The notes: generated from the letters alone by a model not told the origin. A stretch of DNA of 64,000 bases from Mycolicibacterium rhodesiae (GCF_002086695.1 NZ_MVIH01000004.1:248001-312000); one strand, 5' to 3'. Positions 54,971-62,926 are shown, numbered from the stretch's first letter. Numbers and translations are program-made.

Positions 54971-55354
54971 ATGGGCTACCCGGGCTATCCGCCCTACCCC
55001 GGCTATCCGCCGCCGCCGGCCGCGCCGCCACGCTCGGCGGCCGACCTGACGATCTCGATCATCTTCATGGTCCTGACGCTGGTGGTCGGCGCCGGCGCTG
55101 CGTTCCTCGGCCTGTTCTCACTGGCCTTCCTGGACTACTGCCCGCCGGCGACATGCAGTGCCGAGGGCGCGGTGACCGCAGTGATGACCTCGGTGGCCGT
55201 CGCCGCGGGAATCGGTGTGATCGGAGTCGTCGTCGCGATCGTTCAGCTCGCGCGGCGCAAACTGGCGTGGCCCTTCGCCGTTGGGACGTTGGCGCTGTGC
55301 TTGATCGTCCTGCTCTTCGGCGGCGTCGCCTACTACTCCGCGGTGGGCGGCTGA
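54971..55354 (+). CDS. Small membrane protein with Pro/Tyr-rich N-terminus
   Basis: 127 residues. The N-terminus is a PGYPPYPGYPPPPAAPP repeat typical of mycobacterial envelope proteins, then three hydrophobic segments (DLTISIIFMVLTLVVGAGAA, AVTAVMTSVAVAAGIGVIG, FAVGTLALCLIVLLFGGVAY) with a short extracytoplasmic loop bearing two cysteines (DYCPPATCSAEG). ATG 54971 is eight bases after TAGCAT (54957-54962), so it may be leaderless. Two nt before the TetR gene, thus co-transcribed. Function unknown. Confidence 0.82.
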   Translation: MGYPGYPPYPGYPPPPAAPPRSAADLTISIIFMVLTLVVGAGAAFLGLFSLAFLDYCPPATCSAEGAVTAVMTSVAVAAGIGVIGVVVAIVQLARRKLAWPFAVGTLALCLIVLLFGGVAYYSAVGG

Positions 55355-55355
55355 C

Positions 55356-55988
55356 ATGCGGACACACGGATGGTCCGGGGCAGCCCCCGCCACCGACGAG
55401 GAGGCCGTCGCGAGGATCCTGGCTGCGGCCAACAAGGCCATCGACTCGCACGGTGCCGACCTCAGCATCGCCGACGTCGCTCGCACGCTGGGTGTCACCC
55501 GCCAGACTGTGTATCGCTACTTCCCCAGTACCGACGCGCTGTTGCAGGCCTCGGCCATGGCGGCCGCGACCGGGTTCCTCGACCGGCTGGCCGACCACCT
55601 GGCCGGCATCACCGACCCGGCCGATGCGGTGACCGAAGGCATCGCCGCGGCGGTGGAATGGTTGCCACACGACAAGCACATGGGGTTGTTGCTCGGGCCC
55701 GAACGGTCGAGCACGTTCAGCGCCGAGGTCACTTCCGATGTCGCTCTAGCGTTCGCGGGTTCGATGCTGCGCCGCTTCGACGTCGATTGGGGCGCAGCGG
55801 GTTTCAGCGACAGTGATCTCGACGAGCTCGGCGAACACCTGCTGCGGATCATCCAGTCGTTCGTGCTCGATCCGGGCCGCCCGCCGCGACACGGCGACCA
55901 CCTTCGCCGGTATCTGCGCCGCTGGGTCGGCGCGGCGTTGCTCGCGCCGGCTAGGGAGCCGGAGCGCTCTGCTGCACCTGGGCGTTGA
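55356..55988 (+). CDS. TetR family transcriptional regulator
   Basis: 210 residues: ARILAAANKAIDSHGADLSI, then helix-turn-helix IADVARTLGVTRQTVYRYFP, then DALLQASAMAAATGFLDRL and a helical ligand domain with WLPHDKHMGLLLGPERSS. The C-terminus carries a basic tail (LRRYLRRWVGAALL). Same transcript as the small membrane protein. The 3' end overlaps the small convergent gene by 38 bp. Ligand and targets are unknown; the CYP125-like P450 or the membrane protein are plausible. Confidence 0.87.
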   Translation: MRTHGWSGAAPATDEEAVARILAAANKAIDSHGADLSIADVARTLGVTRQTVYRYFPSTDALLQASAMAAATGFLDRLADHLAGITDPADAVTEGIAAAVEWLPHDKHMGLLLGPERSSTFSAEVTSDVALAFAGSMLRRFDVDWGAAGFSDSDLDELGEHLLRIIQSFVLDPGRPPRHGDHLRRYLRRWVGAALLAPAREPERSAAPGR

Positions 55989-56232
55989 CCGGCCCGGAAA
56001 TCGCTGCATGGCCGACGAGTTCACTCGGATCCTGGGCAGGCCACACCACGGCGGCGAAGATCGCGCACGCCGAGACCACCGGCGGGCAGAGTACGGTCAC
56101 GGTCGTGTCGATGACACCGGCCCACTTTGATGCCTGACGAACGACCCTGCCGCGCTTGGTCGGCGGCTCCGTCCAGAGGCTGAGCATGGTCGGGGCCGTC
56201 CATGACTGGTCGTACATCGCCATAGAAGTCAT
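55951..56232 (-). CDS. Small hypothetical protein with one hydrophobic segment
   Basis: 93 residues from ATG 56232 (MTSMAMYDQSWTAPTMLSLW), with GGGAG six bases upstream; ATG 56244 is an alternative. One hydrophobic stretch DTTVTVLCPPVVSACAIFAA (about 45-65) and a polar C-terminus ending QVQQSAPAP. No family recognised. It overlaps the TetR gene 3' end. The good ribosome site supports a real gene; still, the sequence alone is modest evidence. Confidence 0.55.
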   Translation of the reverse strand: MTSMAMYDQSWTAPTMLSLWTEPPTKRGRVVRQASKWAGVIDTTVTVLCPPVVSACAIFAAVVWPAQDPSELVGHAAISGPVNAQVQQSAPAP

Positions 56233-56292
56233 AGCCACTCCCATCCCTCACCGAGGCCCGCGGCGCTCGATTTCACTTCGGTAACACTGGTG

Positions 56293-56314
56293 CACAAATG
56301 TCACATTTGTGACA
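56293..56314. promoter_or_regulatory. Nested palindromes, candidate regulator site
   Basis: CACAAATG-TCA-CATTTGTG (56293-56311) is a perfect 8+8 inverted repeat; within it TGTCAC-ATTT-GTGACA (56299-56314) is another 6+6 palindrome. GTAACAC lies 12 nt before. This resembles MtrA (GTCACA) or CRP-like (TGTGA/TCACA) sites. It sits in the 195-nt region between the small hypothetical gene and the end of the exported helical protein gene; the rest of that region shows only weak promoter-like sequence. Confidence 0.6.
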
Positions 56315-56427
56315 CGGCGCGATAACCGTTTGCGATCTGCGCGTTTCCTTACCGTTGTCTTACCGACCTCTTTGTTATGCGCCGGCGGCCCGTTGGAGCC
56401 CCCAGACGGGCTCCAGCGGGCAGCGGC

Positions 56428-57207
56428 TCAGTTCTCGGTTCGGCCGTTGTGGACGGCCGCGGCGACATCGCGTGCCGCCTGTCGCCGCGTCGCGGTGATC
56501 TGCTGGTGTGAACCGGCCATCGCGACGCGGTTGCCGGCGATCTCGGTGTGGCCGCTTTCGCGGTGCGCACTGATCTGTTGTGCGGCTTCCTGCTTGCTTA
56601 TGTCGCCGGCGCGCGCACTCTGTCGCACCGCGACATTCTCGCTGGCGACGGTCCTGCGAACCGCCGCGTTCTCCTGGGCGTCGGCGACGATCGCGGACCG
56701 GGTCATCGCGTTGTCCTTCTTGGCCGTGTCGAGGATGGCCCGCACATCCTCGACCGTGCCTCCGTCGTGGCTGACGGTGATGATGTCGCGGATATCCGCT
56801 GCCGCGCTCTGCCGGGTCTGCCGGATGTCGTCGCGCGAGACGCCGATGGCCTGGTGTTCATCGTGAATCGCGCTGCGGGCAGCCTCGGTGATCGCCACGA
56901 TCTGGCCCTCGCCCACTGCGCCGGCCAGGACGCTGGACCCGATGGCGTGGGCGGCGTCTCGTCGGGTGACACGGATCGCCTGCCGATCGGCCGCGACGTC
57001 ACTCCGGTCGGTGTGCACGGCGGTGTGCGCGGCCGTGAGCACGTCGTGGATGGCCGACGATACTTCGGCCGGCAGTGCTGTCAGGCGAGCCGACATCGTC
57101 GAACTCACCGGCCCGGTGGCGAGTGTGGTGAGCGACATTGCCGCCACGACGCTAAGTGCGGCGACCGCCGCGACGGACGAACGCGGAGCCTGTTCTCTCA
57201 AGATCAT
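56428..57207 (-). CDS. Exported alpha-helical, charged repeat-like protein
   Basis: 259 residues from ATG 57207 (MILREQAPRSSVAAVAALSV), with AAGGGAACAGAG upstream. A long signal/anchor helix ends near ATG-PVSS. The mature 200 residues are almost free of Gly/Pro and rich in Ala, Arg, Asp, Ile and Thr (AADRQAIRVTRRDAAHAI, HDEHQAIGVSRDDIRQTRQS, AADIRDIITVSHDGG), predicting long amphipathic helices with about 30-residue internal similarity (xAIxVxRxDxxxTR). No domain known. Downstream of the histidine kinase on the same strand (118 nt), so it may be its periplasmic partner. Confidence 0.75.
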   Translation of the reverse strand: MILREQAPRSSVAAVAALSVVAAMSLTTLATGPVSSTMSARLTALPAEVSSAIHDVLTAAHTAVHTDRSDVAADRQAIRVTRRDAAHAIGSSVLAGAVGEGQIVAITEAARSAIHDEHQAIGVSRDDIRQTRQSAAADIRDIITVSHDGGTVEDVRAILDTAKKDNAMTRSAIVADAQENAAVRRTVASENVAVRQSARAGDISKQEAAQQISAHRESGHTEIAGNRVAMAGSHQQITATRRQAARDVAAAVHNGRTEN

Positions 57208-57325
57208 CTCTGTTCCCTTTCCCTGGATCGTGTCGACGTCCACGATGGGCGCCACGAGGAACAGTCGACCACCACAGATGTTGGTTGCGTGTTTGCGGCA
57301 CAACCCGATTGGCTGGACGAACCAA

Positions 57326-58531
57326 CTACCGAGCCTTGGGGAACACCACGTCCACAGTCAGTCCACCGCGGGGGCCAGGGGTCGCGGTGACCCGCCCACC
57401 GTGGGCGTGGGTCACCGCGCGCACGATCGACAAACCCAGACCGGCCCCGGTGAAGACGGTGGTGTCGGACTGCTCTCCGTTGGCCAGCCGGCGAAATGGC
57501 TCGAACATGACGTCCAGGTCCGACGGTGCAACGATCGGCCCTGCGTTCTGCACTCGCACCCACGCAGCGCGCGCATCAGCTCCCACGCTGACGTGCACCC
57601 ACCCATTCTTCGGAAGGTTGTAGCGCACGGCGTTGTCGACGAGGTTGTCGATAAGGCGTTGCAGCAGAGCCGGATCGCCCGCGACAAGTGCGGGGCCGAT
57701 ACTCACGGTGACACGGACGCCGGCCTGTGAAGCACGTTGCCCCACATTTGCGATCGCCTGGTTCGCCGCCTCGCCCAAGTCCACCTGTACCAGTCGGTCG
57801 ATGCGCTGGTCACTGCTGGCCAGTACCAACAGTCCGTCGATCAGGCGCTCATGCCGCTTGTTGACACCTAGCAGCGTCTCGGCGAGATGACGCGTCGACT
57901 CGACGAGTTCGGGATCTTCCAACGCCACTTCAATAACCGTGCGGTTGATGGCGAGCGGTGTACGCAATTCGTGAGACGCGTTGGCTACGAATCGATATCG
58001 ACTCTCGAAGGCACGGTCCAGTCGCTCCAGCATCGCATCGAAGGTATCGGCCAGCTCTTTGATCTCATCGGGTGGACCGGTCAGCGAAATGCGCTCGTGG
58101 AGATTACGGTCGACGACTCGGCGGGCGGTTGCGGTGACCTCCTGCAGTGGTTGCAGGAATCGGCCCGCCAGCACCCAGCCGAATGCGAAGGCCGCCAGCC
58201 CGATAACGGCCAAGCACACCAGCGACCAGACGAGCACCGCGCGCAGCGTGTCACGACGCTGTTGCTCAGCCTGAGCGCTCAGACTGGTCACCAAATCTTC
58301 GAGGAGCGGATGTGCCTGCATCCCCCGCTGCCCCAGGAAGCTCTGCGCTGTCGCCAACGCATTCGCCCCGGGACTGTTGTCCAGAGACTGGCGCACATAG
58401 AAATACATCACCGCCACCAGCAGTGCGCCCGCGACGAAGAACGCCCCACCGTAGAGCACGGTCAGCCTCGTTCTGATGGTCCTGCCCCGCAGCGGCCAAC
58501 CCAGCAGGTGCGATAGCCCGAATGACTGCAT
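57326..58531 (-). CDS. Sensor histidine kinase (HAMP/HisKA/HATPase)
   Basis: 401 residues. Two transmembrane helices (LYGGAFFVAGALLVAVMYFY near 27-46 and VLVWSLVCLAVIGLAAFAFG near 100-119) bracket a short, 50-residue sensor loop (NSPGANALATAQSFL). HAMP follows, then the H-box FVANASHELRTPLAINRTVI, N-box LIDNLVDNAVRYN, F-box MFEPFRRLAN and G2 GAGLGLSIVRAVTHAHGG. The partner response regulator is encoded 1 kb away on the opposite strand. ATG 58531 lies inside an 18-bp palindrome. Signal is unknown; the adjacent hemophore-like gene suggests heme or envelope stress. Confidence 0.93.
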   Translation of the reverse strand: MQSFGLSHLLGWPLRGRTIRTRLTVLYGGAFFVAGALLVAVMYFYVRQSLDNSPGANALATAQSFLGQRGMQAHPLLEDLVTSLSAQAEQQRRDTLRAVLVWSLVCLAVIGLAAFAFGWVLAGRFLQPLQEVTATARRVVDRNLHERISLTGPPDEIKELADTFDAMLERLDRAFESRYRFVANASHELRTPLAINRTVIEVALEDPELVESTRHLAETLLGVNKRHERLIDGLLVLASSDQRIDRLVQVDLGEAANQAIANVGQRASQAGVRVTVSIGPALVAGDPALLQRLIDNLVDNAVRYNLPKNGWVHVSVGADARAAWVRVQNAGPIVAPSDLDVMFEPFRRLANGEQSDTTVFTGAGLGLSIVRAVTHAHGGRVTATPGPRGGLTVDVVFPKAR

Positions 58532-58539
58532 GCAGTCAT
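58522..58539. promoter_or_regulatory. Perfect 18-bp palindrome over the histidine kinase start codon
   Basis: ATGACTGCATGCAGTCAT at 58522-58539 reads the same on both strands; the histidine kinase ATG (58529-58531) is in its centre. A dimeric regulator bound here would block transcription or translation initiation. Seen directly; the protein that binds is unknown. Confidence 0.6.
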
Positions 58540-58596
58540 CGTCGCCGATCTGGTGTTTGGCCGCCGTGGGGAAGCCCAGTGGCGCGACCGGCGCGG

Positions 58597-58971
58597 TCAC
58601 CCGCCAAGCGGTCCGGCCGGTAGTGACACACCGCAGCGCTGGGCGAACTCGTTCAGCGGTGAACGCAGCTGCTGCAGGTCGGCGCGCACAGCGGGGTTGG
58701 CGTTGAGGTACTGCTGTGCGTCGGCACGCATCTGCGCACGAGGCTCGCCCTTCAGTTTGGTGAAGGCGTTGTTGACGTCGGGGTGGGCGTCGAGATAGTC
58801 GGCCATACTTGCCGACACACCCGATACCGTCCGGGCCAGCCCGCTGGCGGTGCAGTCGGCTGCGGCAGAAGCGGGCGCCGCCTGCGCTACGGCCGAGACC
58901 GCGATGGCGGCCGCGATACCGATGAGGGTTCGGCGCCAGGTAGACGCCGCGGTGGTGATGCTGATGGCCAT
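58597..58971 (-). CDS. Mycobacterial hemophore-like (heme-binding) secreted protein
   Basis: 124 residues with a signal peptide (LIGIAAAIAVSAVAQAAPAS) cleaved near residue 37, a mature Cys near the N-terminus (AADCTASGLA) and a second in FAQRCGVSL, and the family helix ADYLDAHPDVNNAFTKLKG and ADAQQYLNANPAVRADLQQL. This is the pattern of mycobacterial hemophore family proteins (Rv0203-like), which bind heme outside the cell and pass it to MmpL importers. GGAAGG lies 9 nt before ATG. The gene is 65 nt upstream of the kinase gene on the same strand. Confidence 0.9.
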   Translation of the reverse strand: MAISITTAASTWRRTLIGIAAAIAVSAVAQAAPASAAADCTASGLARTVSGVSASMADYLDAHPDVNNAFTKLKGEPRAQMRADAQQYLNANPAVRADLQQLRSPLNEFAQRCGVSLPAGPLGG

Positions 58972-59137
58972 GAGTGCCGTCCTTCCAATCGTTCACATGT
59001 GCCGGCAACGCCGGTCGGGTATCAGATTGCCGCCGAGGCTGTTTGGTCGGCGTGAGGACGGACCTCACCGGGACTGAACGCCGTCCGCACAACACTGACG
59101 GCTGCACGAATCCACCAACATGGAAGGAAAACTCATC

Positions 59138-59470
59138 ATGGGTTATCGAAGAATCACGGTGCGGGCGCTGGCCGGGCTGGCGGGCGCCGCAGCTGTCGTC
59201 ACTGTGCCATTGACGGTCATGTCCGGGGTGGCCAATGCCGACCCCGGTCTGGGCTGGGGCGCTCCCGGTCCCGGCATCCTGCCCGGCCTCGGCTTCGGCG
59301 GTGTCGGAGGCCCGGCATCGGGCTTGGGCTTGTTGCCAGGAGCCGGACTCGGCGCTCCCGGAGCCGGTCTGTTGCCCGGACCGGGGCTCGGCGGGCTCGG
59401 CGGACCGCTGTCCGGGCTCGGCCTGCTGCCCGGTGCGGGCGTCGGGCTTCCCGGTCCCGGTCTGATCTGA
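59138..59470 (+). CDS. Exported Gly/Pro/Leu-rich low-complexity protein
   Basis: 110 residues. Signal peptide RALAGLAGAAAVVTVPLTVM to about residue 34 (ANA-DP), then a mature part made almost only of Gly, Pro, Leu and Ala in imperfect repeats (GLGLLPGAGLGAPG, GPLSGLGLLPGAG), about six units of 12-13 residues. Looks like a small structural or adhesive cell-wall protein. ATG 59138 has GGAAGG 10 nt upstream; ATG 59120 is less likely. Divergent from the hemophore gene, sharing a 166-nt region in which no clear operator is seen. A strong hairpin follows. Confidence 0.75.
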   Translation: MGYRRITVRALAGLAGAAAVVTVPLTVMSGVANADPGLGWGAPGPGILPGLGFGGVGGPASGLGLLPGAGLGAPGAGLLPGPGLGGLGGPLSGLGLLPGAGVGLPGPGLI

Positions 59471-59480
59471 CCGGCTGAGC

Positions 59481-59526
59481 GGCGGGCGTGCGGCGAGTTC
59501 GACAGCTCGCCGCACGCCTGCCCGCC
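59481..59526 (+). terminator. Long GC hairpin terminator
   Basis: Arm GGCGGGCGTGCGGCGAG (59481-59497) pairs with the sequence 59506-59526 beginning CTCGCCGCACGCC, with one small bulge and an 8-nt loop. It sits between the Gly/Pro-rich gene and the response regulator and should end the former transcript. Confidence 0.7.
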
Positions 59527-59565
59527 AAACAGCCACCAAACGCGGCGGCGAGCATACTTTGTCGC

Positions 59566-60222
59566 ATGCGGGTCCTGGTCGTCGAAGACGAAGTCGTGCT
59601 CGCCGACGCGATCGCGGCAGGCCTGCGGCGCCACGCGATGGCGGTTGACATCGCGTACGACGGAGCCAGCGGACTGGAACGCGCGACGGTCAACGATTAC
59701 GACGTCATCGTCCTCGATCGGGGCCTTCCGGTGCTCTCCGGCGACGATGTCTGCGCTCAACTGTCCGGCAACGGGCGTCTGGCCCGGATCTTGATGCTCA
59801 CAGCAGCCAGCGCCGTCGCCGACCGGGTCAGCGGTCTGCAACTGGGCGCCGACGATTATCTGAGCAAGCCGTTCGCGTTCACCGAACTGGTGGCACGTGT
59901 GCAGGCGCTGAGCCGCCGATCGCAGGCCGCGGTGCCACCGGTACTGGAACGCAGCGGCATCAGGCTCGATCCTCACATGCTTATCGTGACTCGAGACAAC
60001 ACTCCAGTGAGTCTGTCCCGCAAGGAATTCGGGGTGCTGGCGGAGCTGCTTCGCGCCGAGGGCGCGGTGGTGTCGGCCGAGCATCTCCTCGAGAAGGTCT
60101 GGGACGAACATGCCGACCCGTTCACCGGCGCCGTGCGGTACACCATCATGATGCTGCGCCGAAAACTCGGATCGCCGCCGATCATCGAAACCGAAACCGG
60201 TGTGGGATACCGCCTCCCGTGA
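59566..60222 (+). CDS. OmpR/PhoB-family response regulator
   Basis: 218 residues: receiver MRVLVVEDEVVLADAIAAGL (acidic pair), phosphorylatable Asp in DVIVLDRGLPVLSGDD (Asp51 region), Thr in LMLTAASAVADRV, Lys in LSKPFAFTELVARV; DNA-binding winged helix with VSLSRKEFGVLAELLRAE, LLEKVWDEHADPFTGAVRYT and ETETGVGYRLP. ATG 59566 follows the -10-like TACTTT/CATACT, leaderless type. It is very probably the partner of the kinase at 57326-58531, although they lie on opposite strands with two exported genes between. Converges with the sigma factor gene 10 bp away. Confidence 0.93.
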   Translation: MRVLVVEDEVVLADAIAAGLRRHAMAVDIAYDGASGLERATVNDYDVIVLDRGLPVLSGDDVCAQLSGNGRLARILMLTAASAVADRVSGLQLGADDYLSKPFAFTELVARVQALSRRSQAAVPPVLERSGIRLDPHMLIVTRDNTPVSLSRKEFGVLAELLRAEGAVVSAEHLLEKVWDEHADPFTGAVRYTIMMLRRKLGSPPIIETETGVGYRLP

Positions 60223-60231
60223 TGGAACTGC

Positions 60232-61443
60232 CTATCCGCCGCATTCGGCGATTCGCCGGCACAGGAAGGCGCGTCCCGGCTCCGAGCCGTTAAGGCTGAG
60301 CGCTTCCCGGTAGGACTGCACTGCCTCGTCGTGCCGGCCCGCTCGGCGCAACAGGTCCGCACGCACGGTCGGCACCAGCGCGGATCGGGCCAATCGCGGA
60401 TCGTGGGCGACCTTCTCGAGCGCGGCGAGCCCCGCCTGTGGCCCGTCCCGGAAGCCGATTGCCAACGCGCGGTTCGCCCGCACCACCGGGGAGTCCGTTT
60501 GCCGTAGCAGTTGGTCATATGCCCGGCAGATGGTCCACCAGTCGGTCCGCTCCCAGCTCGGGGCGGTCGCGTGCGCGGCGGCGATCACCGCCTGCGGCAG
60601 GTACGGACCGCTCGCACCCTCGGCGCGGCGCAGGGCGTCGACGCCGCGGGCTATCCGCGCCCGATCCCACCGGGACCGGGCCTGCTCCTCCAACGGCACC
60701 AAGACCCCGGCGGGATCGACTCGGGCTTTCCTGCGTGAATCATGGAGCAACACAAGGGCATAGAGTGCACGGGCGTCGAGATCGTCAGGCATCAACACGC
60801 ACAGTTCACCGGCCAGCCGCACACCTTCATCACACAGCTCGTCGCGAATCGCGGACGGACCGGCGGTGGACCAATACCCCTCGGTGAACACCGAGTAGAT
60901 GCAGGACAACACGTGCGGGACTCGTTCACCCAGCAGCTCCGGCGGCGGCACCCGAAGCGGGATGTTGGCATGTCGGACCTTGTTCTTGGCTCGGGTAATG
61001 CGTTGTCCCACCGCTGTTTCGCTGATCAGAAGCGCTCGGGCTATCTCCGGCACCGTCAAGCCCGACACCAGTCGCAGAGTCAGCGCGAGCTGCGAGAGCC
61101 GTTCGAGGGCGGGATGAGCACAGGTGAACATCATCCGTAGCTCGTCGTCGCGGACCCGATGCACCACGCGGTCGTCCGCCCAGCCGTCGCCCTGCACCGC
61201 CGCCAATTCCTTTCCCGGCCGCGCCGATTCGCGGCGCAGACGATCCATGGCCCGATTGCGCGCCACCGTCATCAACCACGCGCCCGGATTGTCAGGAACC
61301 CCGTCGCGACGCCAGCTCCGTAGCGCTTCGGCGCAGGCTTCCTGGACGGCGTCTTCGGCGACGCCGAGATCACCCGACCACCGCGCGAGTGCGGCCACCG
61401 TGGGACCCCACTCCCGCCTGAAGACGCCGTCCAGGGAACGCAT
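60232..61443 (-). CDS. ECF sigma factor, ECF42-like (with C-terminal extension)
   Basis: 403 residues. Region 2: GDLGVAEDAVQEACAEALRSW and WLMTVARNRAMDRLRRE; region 4: LTLRLVSGLTVPEIARALL with SETAVGQRITRAKNKVR. The last about 230 residues (PRVLSCIY-type start, then TPR-like helices around LMPDDLDARALYALVLLHDS and LPQAVIAAAHATAPSWERTDW) form the ECF42/DUF6596 C-terminal domain. Known ECF42 factors are encoded next to DGPF/YCII proteins, exactly as here (next gene, abutting). Targets are probably the partner gene itself. No anti-sigma factor is seen. Confidence 0.92.
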   Translation of the reverse strand: MRSLDGVFRREWGPTVAALARWSGDLGVAEDAVQEACAEALRSWRRDGVPDNPGAWLMTVARNRAMDRLRRESARPGKELAAVQGDGWADDRVVHRVRDDELRMMFTCAHPALERLSQLALTLRLVSGLTVPEIARALLISETAVGQRITRAKNKVRHANIPLRVPPPELLGERVPHVLSCIYSVFTEGYWSTAGPSAIRDELCDEGVRLAGELCVLMPDDLDARALYALVLLHDSRRKARVDPAGVLVPLEEQARSRWDRARIARGVDALRRAEGASGPYLPQAVIAAAHATAPSWERTDWWTICRAYDQLLRQTDSPVVRANRALAIGFRDGPQAGLAALEKVAHDPRLARSALVPTVRADLLRRAGRHDEAVQSYREALSLNGSEPGRAFLCRRIAECGG

Positions 61444-62142
61444 CTACAGCCCGGACACTCCCGCCATGCGGCGCAGTTCCACCACCGACGCCGGGATCAT
61501 CGACGCGATCTTGGCCGCCTCGTCGCGATCACTCGCCGACAAGACGTAGTAACCGTTGGCGACCTCGACGCCCTCGGCGTAGGGCCCATCGGTCAGCAGC
61601 AACTCTCCGTCACGCACGCGCACCGTCGTCGCCGTCGTCGGAGGATGCAGGGGCGCCCCACCGAGGATGTGAGACCCGGCCGCTCTACCGAACTCGGCGT
61701 GCTCGGCCAGGCCGCGGTCCCACTCCGGGCTGCCGGGCACGTTGACGTCATCGGCGGGTTCGAGCAAAAGCGCCAGCCAGTCCGAATCGGTCGTCGGCCG
61801 CCCCACCGCGGTCCAGTGGACAGCAGGCCACACCTCGACCGCACCATATTGGGCCGCCGGGATCTGCCGGGCCAGCTGCAGCGCCTCGTCGAGGTTTTCG
61901 GCCTCGAACATGTAGTAACCGCCGGCCACCTCGGCGCCCTCGGCGTACGGACCGTCGGTGATCACCGGCGCATCCGGGCCGCCGGTGATCCGGACCGCCT
62001 CGGCGGCCGGGCCCAACGCGTCGCCCTCTCGAATCGCCGCCGATTCACGCGCGTGGAACTCGGCGTAGGCCTGCATCTCCCGGCCCGCTTCCTCGGCGCT
62101 GAGGTCACGCTCCGGGGTCTGCAGCAGTGCGAAGTAGTACAT
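61444..62142 (-). CDS. Tandem YCII/DGPF-domain protein
   Basis: 232 residues with two copies of the DGPF/YCII-related domain: first VITDGPYAEGAEVAGGYYMF (about residue 58), second LLTDGPYAEGVEVANGYYVL (about 185), each with the DGPxxE motif, plus MYYFALLQTP at the start and WLALLLEP in the second copy. It lies directly upstream of, and abuts, the ECF42 sigma factor, the known pairing. ATG 62142 has GAGAGGA 8 nt upstream. Function unknown; the fold is a ferredoxin-like dimer. Confidence 0.93.
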   Translation of the reverse strand: MYYFALLQTPERDLSAEEAGREMQAYAEFHARESAAIREGDALGPAAEAVRITGGPDAPVITDGPYAEGAEVAGGYYMFEAENLDEALQLARQIPAAQYGAVEVWPAVHWTAVGRPTTDSDWLALLLEPADDVNVPGSPEWDRGLAEHAEFGRAAGSHILGGAPLHPPTTATTVRVRDGELLLTDGPYAEGVEVANGYYVLSASDRDEAAKIASMIPASVVELRRMAGVSGL

Positions 62143-62304
62143 GGCGACGTCCTCTCACGGTAGGGCGTGAAACCCCGCTGGTCTCACTCTCTACCTCTAC
62201 GACGAACAGCGCTTCGCGAATCCGACATCAGGTCGACATCGAGTCAGACACCCGAGCGACGATTCTCGCGGATTCGTCGCTCACGATTCTGAATCGACGA
62301 CGAT

Positions 62305-62898
62305 TCAGTCCGGACGGTGGCGCTGATAGTGGCGCGCCACCCGCGTTCTGTTGGCGCAGATGTTCTGGGTGCAGAACTTGCGACGCGCGTCAGATGCGAC
62401 GAAAAGCATGCTGCAGGCCGGGTTCTGACATCTCCGCAAACGGTCTTGAGCAGGCCCGGTGAGCACGTCGATCAAGCTTTCGGCGGCTGCGGCGAGCGAG
62501 AGCCGGTAGGGGCGATCGACGGGCGCGTGGCGTGTGCTGATGGCTGCCCAACCGGCCGAGGTCTGCACAAGCGACCGGGTCGAGGGTGCGCAGGCGGCGG
62601 CGTCGTTGACACGGCCGATCGCAGCGTCGTCGGGCGCCACCCCCGCCAATCGTGCGTCCAGGATGTGCCGGATCGCCTGGCGCAGTTCGACGGTGGGCTC
62701 GAGCGGCGGGAGCGGACCGCCGGGCAACCGGTCCTGCTGCAGGCTCCACCACAACCGATTCGCCTTCTCGTCCGCGAGAAGGTCCACGGCAGGCTCGCCG
62801 ACGGTGATGAGGGTGTCCGCCAGGTCAACAGCTAGAGGCTCTCCGGCCACGATGAACCCCGCCGCTTGCGCCCTGTGCAGCAGAGAACCCGGTTCCAT
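62305..62898 (-). CDS. CGNR zinc-finger transcriptional regulator (ABATE domain)
   Basis: 197 residues. N-terminal ABATE part (FIVAGEPLAVDLADTLITVG, ELRQAIRHILDARLAG) and a C-terminal Zn finger RRCQNPACSMLFVASDARRK followed by FCTQNICANRTRVARHYQR; the second knuckle reads CANR instead of the classic CGNR. Family members are presumed stress or ligand-responsive DNA-binding regulators. Divergent from the DinB-like gene, with repeats in the shared region. A 13-bp palindrome CGATTC-T-GAATCG (62284-62296) follows its stop. Confidence 0.92.
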   Translation of the reverse strand: MEPGSLLHRAQAAGFIVAGEPLAVDLADTLITVGEPAVDLLADEKANRLWWSLQQDRLPGGPLPPLEPTVELRQAIRHILDARLAGVAPDDAAIGRVNDAAACAPSTRSLVQTSAGWAAISTRHAPVDRPYRLSLAAAAESLIDVLTGPAQDRLRRCQNPACSMLFVASDARRKFCTQNICANRTRVARHYQRHRPD

Positions 62899-62926
62899 CG
62901 CACTAATGCTAGCAGCGGGTTGACAG

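Noticed and set aside
59235-59470. Repetitive Gly/Pro-coding DNA considered as a CRISPR-like or tandem DNA repeat
   Set aside because: The units are imperfect, in frame and code for a protein with a signal peptide; no spacers.
57326-59539. A 737-residue minus-strand frame reading as one long histidine kinase
   Set aside because: Only the part from ATG 58531 has kinase sequence; upstream it is Arg/Gly/Ser-rich antisense across the hemophore and Gly/Pro-rich genes.
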